Below are positions 43,505 through 53,345 of a stretch of 64,000 nt of DNA, one piece after another. Source of the stretch: Dubosiella muris (GTDB taxonomy: Bacteria; Bacillota_I; Bacilli_A; Erysipelotrichales; Erysipelotrichaceae). A program made the position numbers and the translations under genes. A model generated the notes under the pieces. It worked only from the letters and a program-made list of their open reading frames with translations. It was not told the origin of the DNA and did not search any database. Where the stretch lies: assembly GCF_004793885.1 (NCBI RefSeq), contig NZ_SRYG01000003.1, positions 1 through 64,000 on the forward strand. Reading direction: 5' to 3'. Each line of letters opens with the position of its first letter. Within the stretch, counting starts at the first letter, position 1.

Positions 43505-44538
43505 TATTCGTCCACTCTTCCTTTATTCACATACATTTCCTGGAAGTAGTTTTGATAGTCGCCGGAAATGATATTTTCCCACCATTCCTTGTTGTCCAAA
43601 TACCATTGGATCGTTTGCGGGATTCCCGTGTCAAACGTGTATTTTGGCTTCCATCCAAGCTCGGTTTCCAGTTTCGTCGGGTCGATCGCGTAACGCATAT
43701 CGTGGCCTTTCCGGTCCGACACGTAAGTAATCAGGCTTTCCGGTTTATTCAACGCTTTCAAAACCGTTTTTACAACTTCCAGATTTGTCCGTTCGTTGTG
43801 TCCGCCCACATTGTACACTTCCCCATCTTTTCCTTTTCGGATAATCAAGTCGATGGCGACGCAGTGGTCGTACACATGCAGCCAGTCCCGCACGTTTTCA
43901 CCCGTTCCGTAAACCGGAATTTTCTCATCGTTCAACGCGCGAGAAATGATCAGCGGAATCAGTTTTTCCGGGAAATGGTACGGACCATAGTTGTTCGAGC
44001 AACGGGAAATCGTCACTGGAAGACCATATGTTCTATGGTAAGCCTGCACGAACAAATCAGCCGCCGCCTTGGCCGAAGAGTATGGCGAGCTCGTATGCAA
44101 TGGCGTGCTCTCCGTAAAGAACAAGTCCGGGCGATCCAAAGGAAGGTCGCCATACACTTCATCGGTGGAAACCTGATGGTAGCGCTTGATGCCATATTTC
44201 ACACAGGCGTCCAGCAAGGTTGTTGTTCCAATCACGTTTGTGCGGACAAAAATCTCCGGATCATCAATGGAGCGGTCTACGTGGCTTTCAGCCGCGAAGT
44301 TGACAACCACATCCGGTTTTTCTTTTTCAAACAAGTCGAAAATGAAATCCCGGTCCGCGATGTCTCCTTTAATAAACTTGTAGTTTGGCTTGTCTTCCAC
44401 CGGTTTACAGGTTTCCAAATTACCGGCGTATGTCAACGCATCCAAATTGATGATTTCATCTTCCGGATACTTGTTGACCATATAATGTACGAAATTTCCG
44501 CCGATAAATCCGGCGCCACCAGTTACTAAAATTTTCAT
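43504..44538 (-). CDS. rfbB: dTDP-glucose 4,6-dehydratase
   Basis: 344 aa. RmlB: TGGAGFIGGNFVHYM, FAAESHVDRSID, TDEVYGDLP and YSSAKAAADLFVQAYHRTYGLP with catalytic Tyr/Lys. It forms dTDP-4-keto-6-deoxyglucose. A strong AGGAGG site lies before the ATG, overlapping the end of the AT-rich membrane-protein gene. Confidence 0.97.
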   Translation of the reverse strand: MKILVTGGAGFIGGNFVHYMVNKYPEDEIINLDALTYAGNLETCKPVEDKPNYKFIKGDIADRDFIFDLFEKEKPDVVVNFAAESHVDRSIDDPEIFVRTNVIGTTTLLDACVKYGIKRYHQVSTDEVYGDLPLDRPDLFFTESTPLHTSSPYSSAKAAADLFVQAYHRTYGLPVTISRCSNNYGPYHFPEKLIPLIISRALNDEKIPVYGTGENVRDWLHVYDHCVAIDLIIRKGKDGEVYNVGGHNERTNLEVVKTVLKALNKPESLITYVSDRKGHDMRYAIDPTKLETELGWKPKYTFDTGIPQTIQWYLDNKEWWENIISGDYQNYFQEMYVNKGRVDE

Positions 44539-46226
44539 ATAGTTTTCCTCCTTTTAAACCAAAAATATACATTTACCAAATTTGTAAAATAACTAAACGA
44601 TAAGATTGCCGGTAACCCTATTGAATAAAAATTGAGAGTCAACGGTTGTATGCCAGCAACAAATAGAAAATCTGAAAACCACGCAATAGCGAACGCATAA
44701 GCAAAACTTATTCCAAGAAAAATAAGACAACCTAATCCTAAAAAAACATTTACTGTCCCTATCGACTTTTCCTTAATTTGCTTGACTAATATTATCAAAA
44801 ACAAAATTATACCAAGCATTACAGAAATAAACAGAAGTGTATTTATAATCGAATATACCATAAATACTATATTTATGAACCCTATCACCACTCCGCTTAT
44901 TTCTTTCTTTGAATAATCGGTTAAATAAGAGATATGAGTTAAATTTCTTCCTGCTTCTGCTATTTCTCGAGGCTCTACTTCAGCCACCGCTCCTGCTCCT
45001 GATTCATAACCATTTAACTGAACTGCCCCAATATACTCCTGAACTATCAAAGGATTCAAATTTAATATTTCTTGGATAGACTTTCCTCCGGCAGAAGATA
45101 GCAATTGAATTCTTGAATCTTTTTGAAGCTCTCCTTTATCAAATGCATCTTTTATTTCCTCATTCACTTTGTTAAATAGCGCGTCTACTTCTCTTTCATT
45201 TGTCCAGCGACCTGTATCATTCAATGCGGTTCGCAATACCCAAGTTAAAAAATCTCCTTGAATAGGATGCTTTTCAATATCTTGGCTATACCAAGGCGTA
45301 TGGGTAATCGATTCGTATAAATCGGGCATCTTCTGTAAAGTAGGAGAAGCATTCCATGCTTTATCTACGGCATCCTTTGGTGCCCACACTACATTATTCC
45401 GATCAGTAGACTCAATTTTATAAATAAGAGATACAAATTCACCCAGATTTCCACCATTTCGAGTCTCAACTTCCGAAACGCCAAAATAATAATTGTTCAC
45501 ACATTTATATATTCCGGTTATCCCGATAAAAACAAAAATCGGTATCCAGATAGTTAAAAGAATCATGGTGAACCGTTTTCCTCTTCTATTTTTTACAAAT
45601 TTTATGATTTCTATAATCGTATTTACTAAAATCGCAAAGAGTAGACACGCTAATATCCACAATCCATCTTCCTTAATATAATATGTAAAAGAAAATAGCA
45701 CTCCAAATATAATGGAAATAATTATATCCAAATAACTTATTTTGCTTTTTATGTTTTTCCATGTAATTATAAGCAAATAAGAAAAAAGCATAATAACAAA
45801 TGGAGCTATAATTGCATTTCGATATAATCGAGTTCCTTGCCATAATTCAAACGCAGTTGGAAAGAATAATATATACGCAAAGGATACCCACCCAATTATC
45901 TTATTTTTATCAGATATTCGATAAAAAACAGATCCGAAATACAGTGCCGTACAACACCATACACAACTTAAAACAAAAGTATATGAAAGTCCACTTACTT
46001 TTACAAAACTCAGAAATAAAGGATAACTCATTGTTTTTAATAAGGAATCAATATTCGGTTCAAAAAAATGGGACGGCAGATAGGCATATCGAATCAAAAG
46101 TTGATCATCATAAACTTGACTGGCATAAAATTGATTCCCAACTTTTTCTCCAAGCCAAACTCGAAATATTAATAACAAAACCAATAATACCCAAGGAATT
46201 AACTTCGAAATATCTATTTTTCTCAT
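44535..46226 (-). CDS. Polytopic membrane protein, probable glycosyltransferase of the polyprenyl-sugar-using type
   Basis: 563 aa with about 11 membrane segments and a large loop (about 270-440). No catalytic motif is certain; the layout (first loop after helix 1 with acidic residues, many helices) resembles GT-C enzymes such as GT39/ArnT relatives. ATG 46226 overlaps the gtrA-like stop (TAATATG). The gene is clearly more AT-rich than the flanking rfb genes. With the GtrA protein and the GT2 upstream it probably forms a side-chain addition module. Confidence 0.7.
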   Translation of the reverse strand: MRKIDISKLIPWVLLVLLLIFRVWLGEKVGNQFYASQVYDDQLLIRYAYLPSHFFEPNIDSLLKTMSYPLFLSFVKVSGLSYTFVLSCVWCCTALYFGSVFYRISDKNKIIGWVSFAYILFFPTAFELWQGTRLYRNAIIAPFVIMLFSYLLIITWKNIKSKISYLDIIISIIFGVLFSFTYYIKEDGLWILACLLFAILVNTIIEIIKFVKNRRGKRFTMILLTIWIPIFVFIGITGIYKCVNNYYFGVSEVETRNGGNLGEFVSLIYKIESTDRNNVVWAPKDAVDKAWNASPTLQKMPDLYESITHTPWYSQDIEKHPIQGDFLTWVLRTALNDTGRWTNEREVDALFNKVNEEIKDAFDKGELQKDSRIQLLSSAGGKSIQEILNLNPLIVQEYIGAVQLNGYESGAGAVAEVEPREIAEAGRNLTHISYLTDYSKKEISGVVIGFINIVFMVYSIINTLLFISVMLGIILFLIILVKQIKEKSIGTVNVFLGLGCLIFLGISFAYAFAIAWFSDFLFVAGIQPLTLNFYSIGLPAILSFSYFTNLVNVYFWFKRRKTI

Positions 46227-46227
46227 A

Positions 46228-46611
46228 TTACTTTTCAAAATACCACTTTCGGGTAACGTAATTGAAGACCATAACGACCGCTGTCGCAAACAGCTTCACA
46301 ATCAAATAGCTGATTTGTATTTTATCCACACCAAGCCACATGATCAGCTGGTTGATTCCCAATCCAATGATACTAAACGTCACAAAGAAAATAAGATTTT
46401 GGGTTTGCGTTTTTCCGTTGTCGACATTGAACACCCATTTTACACTCATTACATAGTTGAAGATGACGGAAACAGTAAATGAGATCAGCGAGGACCATAA
46501 GTAGTAGATACCTAGAACTTCGGTGCAAAAAACCATAAGTCCATAATCAATGATGAACGCCAAAACCCCGACAATGCCAAATCGAAAAATTTGTTCAATC
46601 AGCTTTTTCAT
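46228..46611 (-). CDS. GtrA family membrane protein
   Basis: 127 aa, four membrane segments, starting FRFGIVGVLAFIIDYGLMVF and containing FNYVMSVKWVF and FNYVTRKWYF, the GtrA pattern. GtrA proteins are thought to flip polyprenyl-phosphate sugars made by a partner GT2. The partner is the gene immediately upstream, overlapping by 4 bp. Confidence 0.92.
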   Translation of the reverse strand: MKKLIEQIFRFGIVGVLAFIIDYGLMVFCTEVLGIYYLWSSLISFTVSVIFNYVMSVKWVFNVDNGKTQTQNLIFFVTFSIIGLGINQLIMWLGVDKIQISYLIVKLFATAVVMVFNYVTRKWYFEK

Positions 46612-47534
46612 TTTCTCTTTGTCCTTATATAGAACATTTCAAAAATCTGTCTATTTTTCTTTACAATAACTTCCAGGATCAGTCCGCTCATAAACAGCAA
46701 CAACGCGATGATTAATAAAAAGCCTGCCACGATCAGTGTCGGGAATCTTGGAACCAATCCTGTCGCAAAGTATTCATTGAATACAGGAATGAACATGCAA
46801 ATCGAGATAATCAAAAAGATCAAGGCAAACAGACCAAAAAAGGCCATGGGCTTGTATTCTTTAAACAGACGGGCGATCGTTCCCAATACTTTCGCGCCAT
46901 CGCTATACGTGTTCAGCTTCGATTCGCTGCCTTCCGGACGATCGCGGTAATTGGTCGGCACCTCGACCATTCGAAGATTGTGCGCGGCTGCATGAATCGT
47001 CATTTCGGTTTCGATTTCAAAGCCTTTGGATAAAACCGGGAACGTTTTCACAAATGTGTAACTAAACGCCCGGCTTCCCGTCATAATATCGGTCACATGC
47101 ACATCGAACAACGTATTGATCAATCCGCGAACCATTCGGTTTCCCGTATTATGGAAGAGCCGCTTATTTTCGGTAAAGTATGTACTGGACAACCGGTCCC
47201 CAATGACCATTTCCGCTTCTCCACGCAAAATCATATCCGCCATTTCCGGCACGGGCGGATTCGTGTCGTCCCCGTCGGCCATAATATAGCAATCGGCGTC
47301 GATGTCCTTAAACATCGCCCGAATAACATTTCCCTTTCCTTGAGAATACTCTTTTTTCACGATCGCGCCGGCTTTTCTGGCGATCTCTCCTGTTCCATCG
47401 GTAGAATTGTTGTCGTAGACATAAATGTCGGCTGTAGGAAATGCCTCTTTATAATCTTTGATTACTTTTTCTACCGTAAGTGCTTCGTTATAACAAGGAA
47501 GAAGCACTGCGATTTTTTTATTTTCATTCGTCAT
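46608..47534 (-). CDS. GT2 polyprenyl-phosphate sugar transferase (GtrB/DPM1-like)
   Basis: 308 aa. GT2 fold with AVLLPCYNEALTVEKVI, YVYDNNSTDGT, the DxD-like MADGDDTNP and a C-terminal pair of membrane helices. It likely makes an undecaprenyl-phosphate sugar used by a GT-C enzyme; GtrA lies directly downstream. Confidence 0.9.
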   Translation of the reverse strand: MTNENKKIAVLLPCYNEALTVEKVIKDYKEAFPTADIYVYDNNSTDGTGEIARKAGAIVKKEYSQGKGNVIRAMFKDIDADCYIMADGDDTNPPVPEMADMILRGEAEMVIGDRLSSTYFTENKRLFHNTGNRMVRGLINTLFDVHVTDIMTGSRAFSYTFVKTFPVLSKGFEIETEMTIHAAAHNLRMVEVPTNYRDRPEGSESKLNTYSDGAKVLGTIARLFKEYKPMAFFGLFALIFLIISICMFIPVFNEYFATGLVPRFPTLIVAGFLLIIALLLFMSGLILEVIVKKNRQIFEMFYIRTKRK

Positions 47535-47548
47535 TTTAATACCTCGCC

Positions 47549-49654
47549 TTAATAAATCAACTCTATGATTTCCTCATTTGACGCATCATCCGTATACAAT
47601 TTCCTGGTTGAAATCCCATTCGTGTTTAATAGTTCCTCAACAGAAGCTTGTGGATTTGATACTAAATATTTAACATTCCACTTTTTTAAATCTTCTACAT
47701 TTAGATTTAATACAATCGAATCCGGTGTCGACTGCACATAAGAAGTTGGATCTCCCGTCAATACAATCAACATATGCAAATACCGGTTATAAAAATCTTC
47801 ATTTTCTTGCGATGGATCTATCAGCTCCCATTTTTCCATATCAGGATAAAAATTAACTGCATTCAATACCTTTACTCCATTCGCCAAAAGCAATTCCTGA
47901 GTATGCAATGAATTCGTAGTTAACCAATAAGCTTCCGGATCTTCCTCACGAATTTCAATGGCTTTCGTTATCAAAGTATGATTCGAAATGGATTGCGCAC
48001 CAATTACGATTGGATTAACAAACATTCCCGATAAAATAATCCAGCTTCCAAAAATGGGAAAAAATAATCTTCTAAATTTAGTAAACACCAAAAATGCGCT
48101 TCCCCCCAGCACAAGTGGAACAAAATAGTAAAACCACATCCCTGTTTTTTCTAGAAATGAAGCATCTAGATAATTTAAATAACCCTTCAAATACAACAAG
48201 GTATATATTAAAGCCGCTAAAAGCCCAAATTGCCAACGAACTTTTTTTCGGCTTTCCCAAATCGCCTCCATAGACCAAAAAGAAAATAAAAGTGCGGTAA
48301 ATCCATATACTAATGTCATCCGGTTCATATACGAAAATAAAGTTATCTTCGCTAACCACTCCGGGAATCCAATGAGCATAAAGAGGATTTCAATAACCAA
48401 TATCACAAATAAGCAATTTCCAATAATCATTCGTCGGGAATTTTCCGTTTTCTTATTGATATACCATAAATAAGGGTAATAAATCATAAATAAGATTCCA
48501 AAATGATTAAAACAGCTAATTTCACATTGATTCAACCTTGACGGCGCAACAAATGGATTCAATATCATCGTCGGATCCGTAAATAAGTTAGCCAAGAAAT
48601 AGTCTCCCCCTACACTTATCCGCTTTCCGGGATATACCGTATTGTTTAACAATCCAATGGCGTCTTTCGCTTGAATAAGAAATTGTCCCAGCACAATTCC
48701 AGCGCCTAAAATCACCACTCCAACTCGAATAAAATCACTTTTCTTCCATACGAAGCTCTCTTTATTTTGTATTAAACAACATATCAACAAAGACAGCATG
48801 ATCAATCCGGTTGGCACTTGCAATGAAGGAAAAATAGAGATGACAAATCCAATCAAAGAGCAGATTGACAAAATAGTAAATAAAATTTTTTGCCATCTTT
48901 TTTGTCCCATAAAGAAATAATATCCAACCACAAACAAGGTGCTGGCCCAAAAGAAAACCTGATACATGTGTGGAGCAAACCACCACTGCAAGGCCGGACT
49001 AAACACCAAACAGATAGAGGCAAAACAAGAAAGATATTTATTCCTAGTTAAAATATGAAATAGCTCATATCCAACAAGAAGGAATAAAATAATTCTTGAA
49101 CACCAATACCATGAAAGTCCTATTTCATTTCCAAATAAAATATATCCCCATATATCTGGTTTTCCTAAGAGTGTAAGTCCTATAACAGGACTATTGTACC
49201 CGATAATCATGTTTTGGCCTGAAAGTGACATATAATTAGAATTTAATTTAAAATCATTATATGTTTGCGAAAAGAAATATGGCACCTGAACATTGAATTC
49301 GTCTCCGCGAATAGGCCGCCCCTTTCCAAATATTTCCGTCATAACGTTCGGATCTTCTTTTCCAAAAATCGTATCATAAACCCCGATAGAGGATCCATTG
49401 AGTTTCACACTAACGCAAATAATAAAAACGAGTAAAGCTATCACATATCGATATTTAATAATAAAATCTAAAACGGTTTTTATTTCTTTTTCAAACCAAA
49501 TCCTTAAAGTATTAATTAAAATCAAAAACGGTCCAATGAATAAAATCAGTTTTGAATTTTCTAAATAGTTAAAGACAATATAGGTAATAATTAGTATTCC
49601 TAAATCTCCTAATATAACATCCAATTCCTTGCGATGTTTATATATAAGACTCAT
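47549..49654 (-). CDS. Large polytopic membrane protein of a polysaccharide cluster
   Basis: 701 aa, about 13 membrane segments with a long C-terminal soluble part (about 570-701). The first external loop (RGDEFNVQVPYFFSQ) carries acidic residues in the place where GT-C transferases hold their metal site. It resembles DUF7657-type proteins and GT-C enzymes; a sugar-transfer role is inferred. The start overlaps the rfbC stop (TAATG). It is AT-rich compared with rfbC and rfbA. Confidence 0.72.
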   Translation of the reverse strand: MSLIYKHRKELDVILGDLGILIITYIVFNYLENSKLILFIGPFLILINTLRIWFEKEIKTVLDFIIKYRYVIALLVFIICVSVKLNGSSIGVYDTIFGKEDPNVMTEIFGKGRPIRGDEFNVQVPYFFSQTYNDFKLNSNYMSLSGQNMIIGYNSPVIGLTLLGKPDIWGYILFGNEIGLSWYWCSRIILFLLVGYELFHILTRNKYLSCFASICLVFSPALQWWFAPHMYQVFFWASTLFVVGYYFFMGQKRWQKILFTILSICSLIGFVISIFPSLQVPTGLIMLSLLICCLIQNKESFVWKKSDFIRVGVVILGAGIVLGQFLIQAKDAIGLLNNTVYPGKRISVGGDYFLANLFTDPTMILNPFVAPSRLNQCEISCFNHFGILFMIYYPYLWYINKKTENSRRMIIGNCLFVILVIEILFMLIGFPEWLAKITLFSYMNRMTLVYGFTALLFSFWSMEAIWESRKKVRWQFGLLAALIYTLLYLKGYLNYLDASFLEKTGMWFYYFVPLVLGGSAFLVFTKFRRLFFPIFGSWIILSGMFVNPIVIGAQSISNHTLITKAIEIREEDPEAYWLTTNSLHTQELLLANGVKVLNAVNFYPDMEKWELIDPSQENEDFYNRYLHMLIVLTGDPTSYVQSTPDSIVLNLNVEDLKKWNVKYLVSNPQASVEELLNTNGISTRKLYTDDASNEEIIELIY

Positions 49655-50229
49655 TAACTATTCACTCCATACACAAACCGATTATCCGATTCTTCCAATG
49701 CAGGGCCGTTCTCGTCTTTCTCACTCAACACAGGCTCCAAGCCTTCCAGCAACGTGCCCCAATCCACATTCACCGTTGGATCGTCGTAGCGCATGCCGCC
49801 TTCCGATTCCTTGTTGTACACATTGTCCACCTTGTAACGGAACTCGACATTTGGGGTCAATGTCAAAAAGCCATGCGCGAAACCTTGCGGAATAAAGAAC
49901 TGGCGATGGTTGTCCTCGGAAAGCTCCACACTCACCCACTGGCCAAACGTCGGGCTTCCTTTTCGAATGTCGACAGCCACGTCAATGACCCGTCCTTTCG
50001 TGCACGATACAAGCTTCGATTGCGCGTAAGGTGGATTTTGCCAATGCAAACCGCGCAGCGTGCCTTCCTGCGCGCTAAAAGACATGTTGTCTTGTACAAA
50101 TTCAACGTCGATTCCCATCTTCTCGTATTTTGGCTTGGAATACGTTTCTGTAAAATATCCGCGATGATCCCCAAACACGTCCGTGTCGATGATCAATACG
50201 CCGGGAATTTTCGTTTCTGTGACTTTCAT
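49654..50229 (-). CDS. rfbC: dTDP-4-dehydrorhamnose 3,5-epimerase
   Basis: 191 aa RmlC cupin: GVLIIDTDVFGDHRGYF, GTLRGLHWQNPPYAQSKL with the catalytic His, VAVDIRKGSPTFG, and FIPQGFAHGFLTL. It epimerises the 4-keto sugar on the route to rhamnose. It is 12 nt after rfbA. Confidence 0.97.
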   Translation of the reverse strand: MKVTETKIPGVLIIDTDVFGDHRGYFTETYSKPKYEKMGIDVEFVQDNMSFSAQEGTLRGLHWQNPPYAQSKLVSCTKGRVIDVAVDIRKGSPTFGQWVSVELSEDNHRQFFIPQGFAHGFLTLTPNVEFRYKVDNVYNKESEGGMRYDDPTVNVDWGTLLEGLEPVLSEKDENGPALEESDNRFVYGVNS

Positions 50230-50241
50230 CTTTTCTTCCTC

Positions 50242-51120
50242 CTACTTAATATACTTGCGATCCATGATTTTTTTCAAATACGCGCCATACTGGTTTTTCT
50301 TATAGATCTCGTACGTTTTTCGCAACTGATCCAAGTCGATCCAGCCATTGTCGTACGCGATTTCCTCCAGACACGCGATCTTTCGGTGCTGGTGCTCTTC
50401 CAGCGTCTTCACAAAGTTGGTGGCGTCCACAAGCGATTCATGCGTTCCCGTGTCGAGCCAGGTGAATCCATCCCCCAGCAGCGTTACGTTCAACTCGCCG
50501 TTGTTCAAATAAATCTTATTCAAATCGGTAATTTCCAGTTCGCCGCGCGCGCTTGGCTTTAGATTTTTCGCGTAGTCCACAACTTTGTTGTCGTAAAAAT
50601 ACAAACCCGTCACCGCGTAATTCGATTTTGGCTGTGCCGGTTTTTCCTCCAGGGAAACCGCCTTGCCGTTGTCGTCAAACTCCACGACGCCAAAACGTTC
50701 CGGGTCTTCAACATAGTAGCCAAACACTGTCGCGCCTTTCTCGTTTTCAGCCGCCGCGCGTAGCCGTTTCGCCAAACCATGCCCATTGAAAATATTATCG
50801 CCCAAAATCATCGCGACGCTGTCGTCCCCAATAAACTCCTCGCCCAAAATAAACGCCTGGGCCAGACCATCCGGCGAAGGCTGCACCTTGTAGGAAAGAT
50901 TGACGCCAAACTGGTGTCCGTCCCCTAACAGCTCTTCAAAGCGCGGCGTGTCCTCCGGTGTGGAGATGATCAAAATATCTTTGATACCAGCCTGCATTAA
51001 AATCGACATCGGGTAGTAAATCATCGGTTTATCGTAAATCGGAAGCAACTGTTTACTCGTCACTTTCGTCAAAGGATATAAGCGTGTTCCGGAACCTCCG
51101 GCCAAAATAATACCTTTCAT
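50242..51120 (-). CDS. rfbA: Glucose-1-phosphate thymidylyltransferase
   Basis: 292 aa Rml[40 protein letters not shown] and [10 protein letters not shown] are diagnostic. First enzyme of dTDP-rhamnose synthesis. It is preceded by an AAGGAGA site and by a MerR-style promoter at 51148-51178. Confidence 0.97.
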   Translation of the reverse strand: MKGIILAGGSGTRLYPLTKVTSKQLLPIYDKPMIYYPMSILMQAGIKDILIISTPEDTPRFEELLGDGHQFGVNLSYKVQPSPDGLAQAFILGEEFIGDDSVAMILGDNIFNGHGLAKRLRAAAENEKGATVFGYYVEDPERFGVVEFDDNGKAVSLEEKPAQPKSNYAVTGLYFYDNKVVDYAKNLKPSARGELEITDLNKIYLNNGELNVTLLGDGFTWLDTGTHESLVDATNFVKTLEEHQHRKIACLEEIAYDNGWIDLDQLRKTYEIYKKNQYGAYLKKIMDRKYIK

Positions 51121-51147
51121 CGTAAGATCTCCTTTTATTCAAGTATA

Positions 51148-51178
51148 AATATAAACCCTTACGTAACGTAAGGGTCAA
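51148..51178 (-). promoter_or_regulatory. MerR-type promoter and operator in front of rfbA
   Basis: Minus strand: -35 TTGACC (51173-51178), a 19-bp spacer, -10 TATATT (51148-51153). Centred in the spacer is a perfect 21-bp dyad with 10-bp arms ACCCTTACGT and ACGTAAGGGT (51155-51175). A long spacer occupied by a dyad is the hallmark of MerR-activated promoters, and a MerR-family gene ends just upstream. Confidence 0.65.
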
Positions 51179-51188
51179 CTTATTCTAT

Positions 51189-52361
51189 TCATTTTATTGA
51201 TTTTTTATTTTGCGCGATAAACAAACAGGCCTCTTTTGTCACTGTGATTGAACCTTGATTTTCGATTTTTGTTCTCACAAATTCATAAAACTCATGCAGT
51301 CTTCCACTCAAAATCTCGTTTTGATTCCCATGACAGCTCACGATATAGTCAACGACTGGTTTTGCCTGATCAATAACCAATGTGTCGGTGTAATCAAAGC
51401 GCTCCACATCGTCAAAATAGCGAGATAAGATCTCTTTCCCGTTTTCCTTTCCAAACTGTTCCGGAAGAAACGTTGTCGACAAACGAATCCGGGAATCGAC
51501 CTCCTGCGCCAGCTCGTTGATTTCCTTCATATGGCTCTTTCCGTATGTGCTGGCATAAAAAACGCCACTTTTTTTTAAAACTCTTGTGATTTCAGAAAGA
51601 CCTAGGGGAAGATCGGATAAATAAAATAAAAGATGATTGGCGACCACCGCGTCGAAAAAATCCTTTTTAAACGGAATGTTTTGCGCATCCATTTGCATAA
51701 ACGAGTACTCGTCGCTTAACCGCGACTTCGCGTCTTCCAGCATCCCTTCCGAAAGATCCGAAAGAAAAATTTCCCGATTTCGAAGATCCACCGCGTTTCC
51801 GATCCACAAGTCCCCGTTTCCGCATCCAAGTTCCAGAAGGCGGTTGATTTTTGAAAAGTCGATTTTCTGTCGCAGCCAGGAAAACCACTCAACAGGATTG
51901 GTCGAATATAAATGATGAAGCTGGATTCGCACCCGCAAATTTGTCGCGTTTCGATACTGTTCCACGATTTCTTCATCGCTTGATAAAAGATTTAATAAGT
52001 CGACCGTTTTTTTTAAGGACATGCCTTCATCCGCCACAATTTCAATGGCTTTTTTCAAAGTTTCTTTCAAAGAGGAAAAATATCGAATTTTTTGGTCGAC
52101 CAAATTCACTTGCATTCGAAGCGTGTCAACCCATCCTTCGTCATTTTCCACCAGCATAATCGTAATCTCTTCCAAAGGAAACCCGAGCTTTTTAAGTAAT
52201 ATGATTTTTTGAAGGCGGAACAAATCGTCCTTCGAATAATTTCTATATCCATTTTTCTTGATTTTAGAAGGTTTCAATAACCCAATCTTATCGTAATAGC
52301 GCAAGGTCCGCTCGCTTACATTGGCTAGTTTCGCGAATTGTCCCGTGGTGAAGTATTCCAT
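51189..52361 (-). CDS. MerR-family regulator fused to a SAM-dependent methyltransferase
   Basis: 390 aa. Residues 1-70 are a MerR winged helix-turn-helix (FTTGQFAKLANVSERTLRYYDKIGLLKPS, NGYRNYSKDDLFRLQKI), 75-115 a dimerisation coiled coil. From about 150 comes a class I methyltransferase with motif I LLELGCGNGDLW (176-186), then LSDLSEGML, QMDAQNIPF and the VLKKSGVFYAS strand. The methyltransferase half sits where MerR proteins carry a ligand-binding domain, so it may sense or modify a small molecule. The gene abuts the upstream GT2 gene and precedes the rfb genes, whose promoter carries a MerR-type dyad. Confidence 0.88.
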   Translation of the reverse strand: MEYFTTGQFAKLANVSERTLRYYDKIGLLKPSKIKKNGYRNYSKDDLFRLQKIILLKKLGFPLEEITIMLVENDEGWVDTLRMQVNLVDQKIRYFSSLKETLKKAIEIVADEGMSLKKTVDLLNLLSSDEEIVEQYRNATNLRVRIQLHHLYSTNPVEWFSWLRQKIDFSKINRLLELGCGNGDLWIGNAVDLRNREIFLSDLSEGMLEDAKSRLSDEYSFMQMDAQNIPFKKDFFDAVVANHLLFYLSDLPLGLSEITRVLKKSGVFYASTYGKSHMKEINELAQEVDSRIRLSTTFLPEQFGKENGKEILSRYFDDVERFDYTDTLVIDQAKPVVDYIVSCHGNQNEILSGRLHEFYEFVRTKIENQGSITVTKEACLFIAQNKKSIK

Positions 52362-53345
52362 TTATTTTCCCTTTCCGAGCGCAAACACCAAATCATAAAG
52401 CCTTGCCTTCCATGGCTTTAGTTTTTTATAGTTCGGATCCCCGTTTTGAAGCAGCAGTTTCCAAAACTGCTTTTTTTCTAAGTACGCGCAATGATCTTTA
52501 CAAAAATCACGCATTCCTACGTATTCTTTATGCGACTGAAAAAACTCAGGCGCGATTTGTTCCAAAGCGGTCAGCGACTCCACTCTTTCCTTCGCGAACT
52601 GGCAGCGGACCTTCAAATCGTTCATCCGGTTCCATTTCGCCCTCGCGCCTTTTTCCACTTCGCCAGCCATTCCAATCGTATTTTGCGCGTGAATGCGATA
52701 CGCAAACAACGGATGGTCGTAATACACCATTCCGTTTTCTTTGGCCGCCAGCATATTGATCAGCCAGTCATGCGGAATCAAATCGGTAAAATGGTCCAAA
52801 AACAGTTTTCGGATTTTTTTTGTCATCACTAGCGCGCACCCTTGAAAATAATTATGATACGCGAATTCCTCCAGCGTCATCGGCGTAAGCGAGTCTTTTT
52901 CAACCTTCTTCAATAAAAAGTTATGATTCGAACGATTCGGATCTTCCTCGATCCGCAATGGATTTCCTTCCTGGTCAATCAAGTCAAAGCTGGAAGCGAG
53001 AACTTGAATATCCGCGTTGCCTTCCATGATTTTCATCATGGCTTCCACTTTCCCTTCATGCCATACATCGTCCTGATCGCTCAAGAAAATGTAGTCGCCG
53101 TTCGCCAGCGCAATCGCTTTTTCAAAATTGCGCTTATATCCTAAATTATTCGTATTCACATATACTTTGATATTCCAGTCCGGATGCTCTTGTTTGACAT
53201 GGAGAATCATTGGAATCGTCTGATCTTGCGAATGGTCATCCACGACGATCAGCTCGTCCACGGGCCGGCTTTGATGAAAAATCGAATGAATTTGCTCCAA
53301 CACAAACATCTCGCCATTGTACGTCGTCATCGCGACTGAAATCAT
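52362..53345 (-). CDS. GT2 family glycosyltransferase
   Basis: 327 aa from ATG 53345, which has GAGGG upstream and overlaps the preceding stop (ATGA). N-terminal GT-A fold: ISVAMTTYNGEMFVLEQIHSI, VVDDHSQDQT and FLSDQDDVWHEGKV with the DxD motif, typical of rhamnosyl-type transferases (RgpB/WbbL-like). The C-terminal 100 residues are helical and uncharacterised. Confidence 0.9.
   Translation of the reverse strand: MISVAMTTYNGEMFVLEQIHSIFHQSRPVDELIVVDDHSQDQTIPMILHVKQEHPDWNIKVYVNTNNLGYKRNFEKAIALANGDYIFLSDQDDVWHEGKVEAMMKIMEGNADIQVLASSFDLIDQEGNPLRIEEDPNRSNHNFLLKKVEKDSLTPMTLEEFAYHNYFQGCALVMTKKIRKLFLDHFTDLIPHDWLINMLAAKENGMVYYDHPLFAYRIHAQNTIGMAGEVEKGARAKWNRMNDLKVRCQFAKERVESLTALEQIAPEFFQSHKEYVGMRDFCKDHCAYLEKKQFWKLLLQNGDPNYKKLKPWKARLYDLVFALGKGK

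Noticed and set aside
51155-51175. The 21-bp dyad as a terminator of the MerR-methyltransferase gene
   Set aside because: The loop is too tight for a good hairpin, there is no uniform T run, and the dyad lies exactly between -35 and -10 hexamers. A weak terminator role cannot be excluded.
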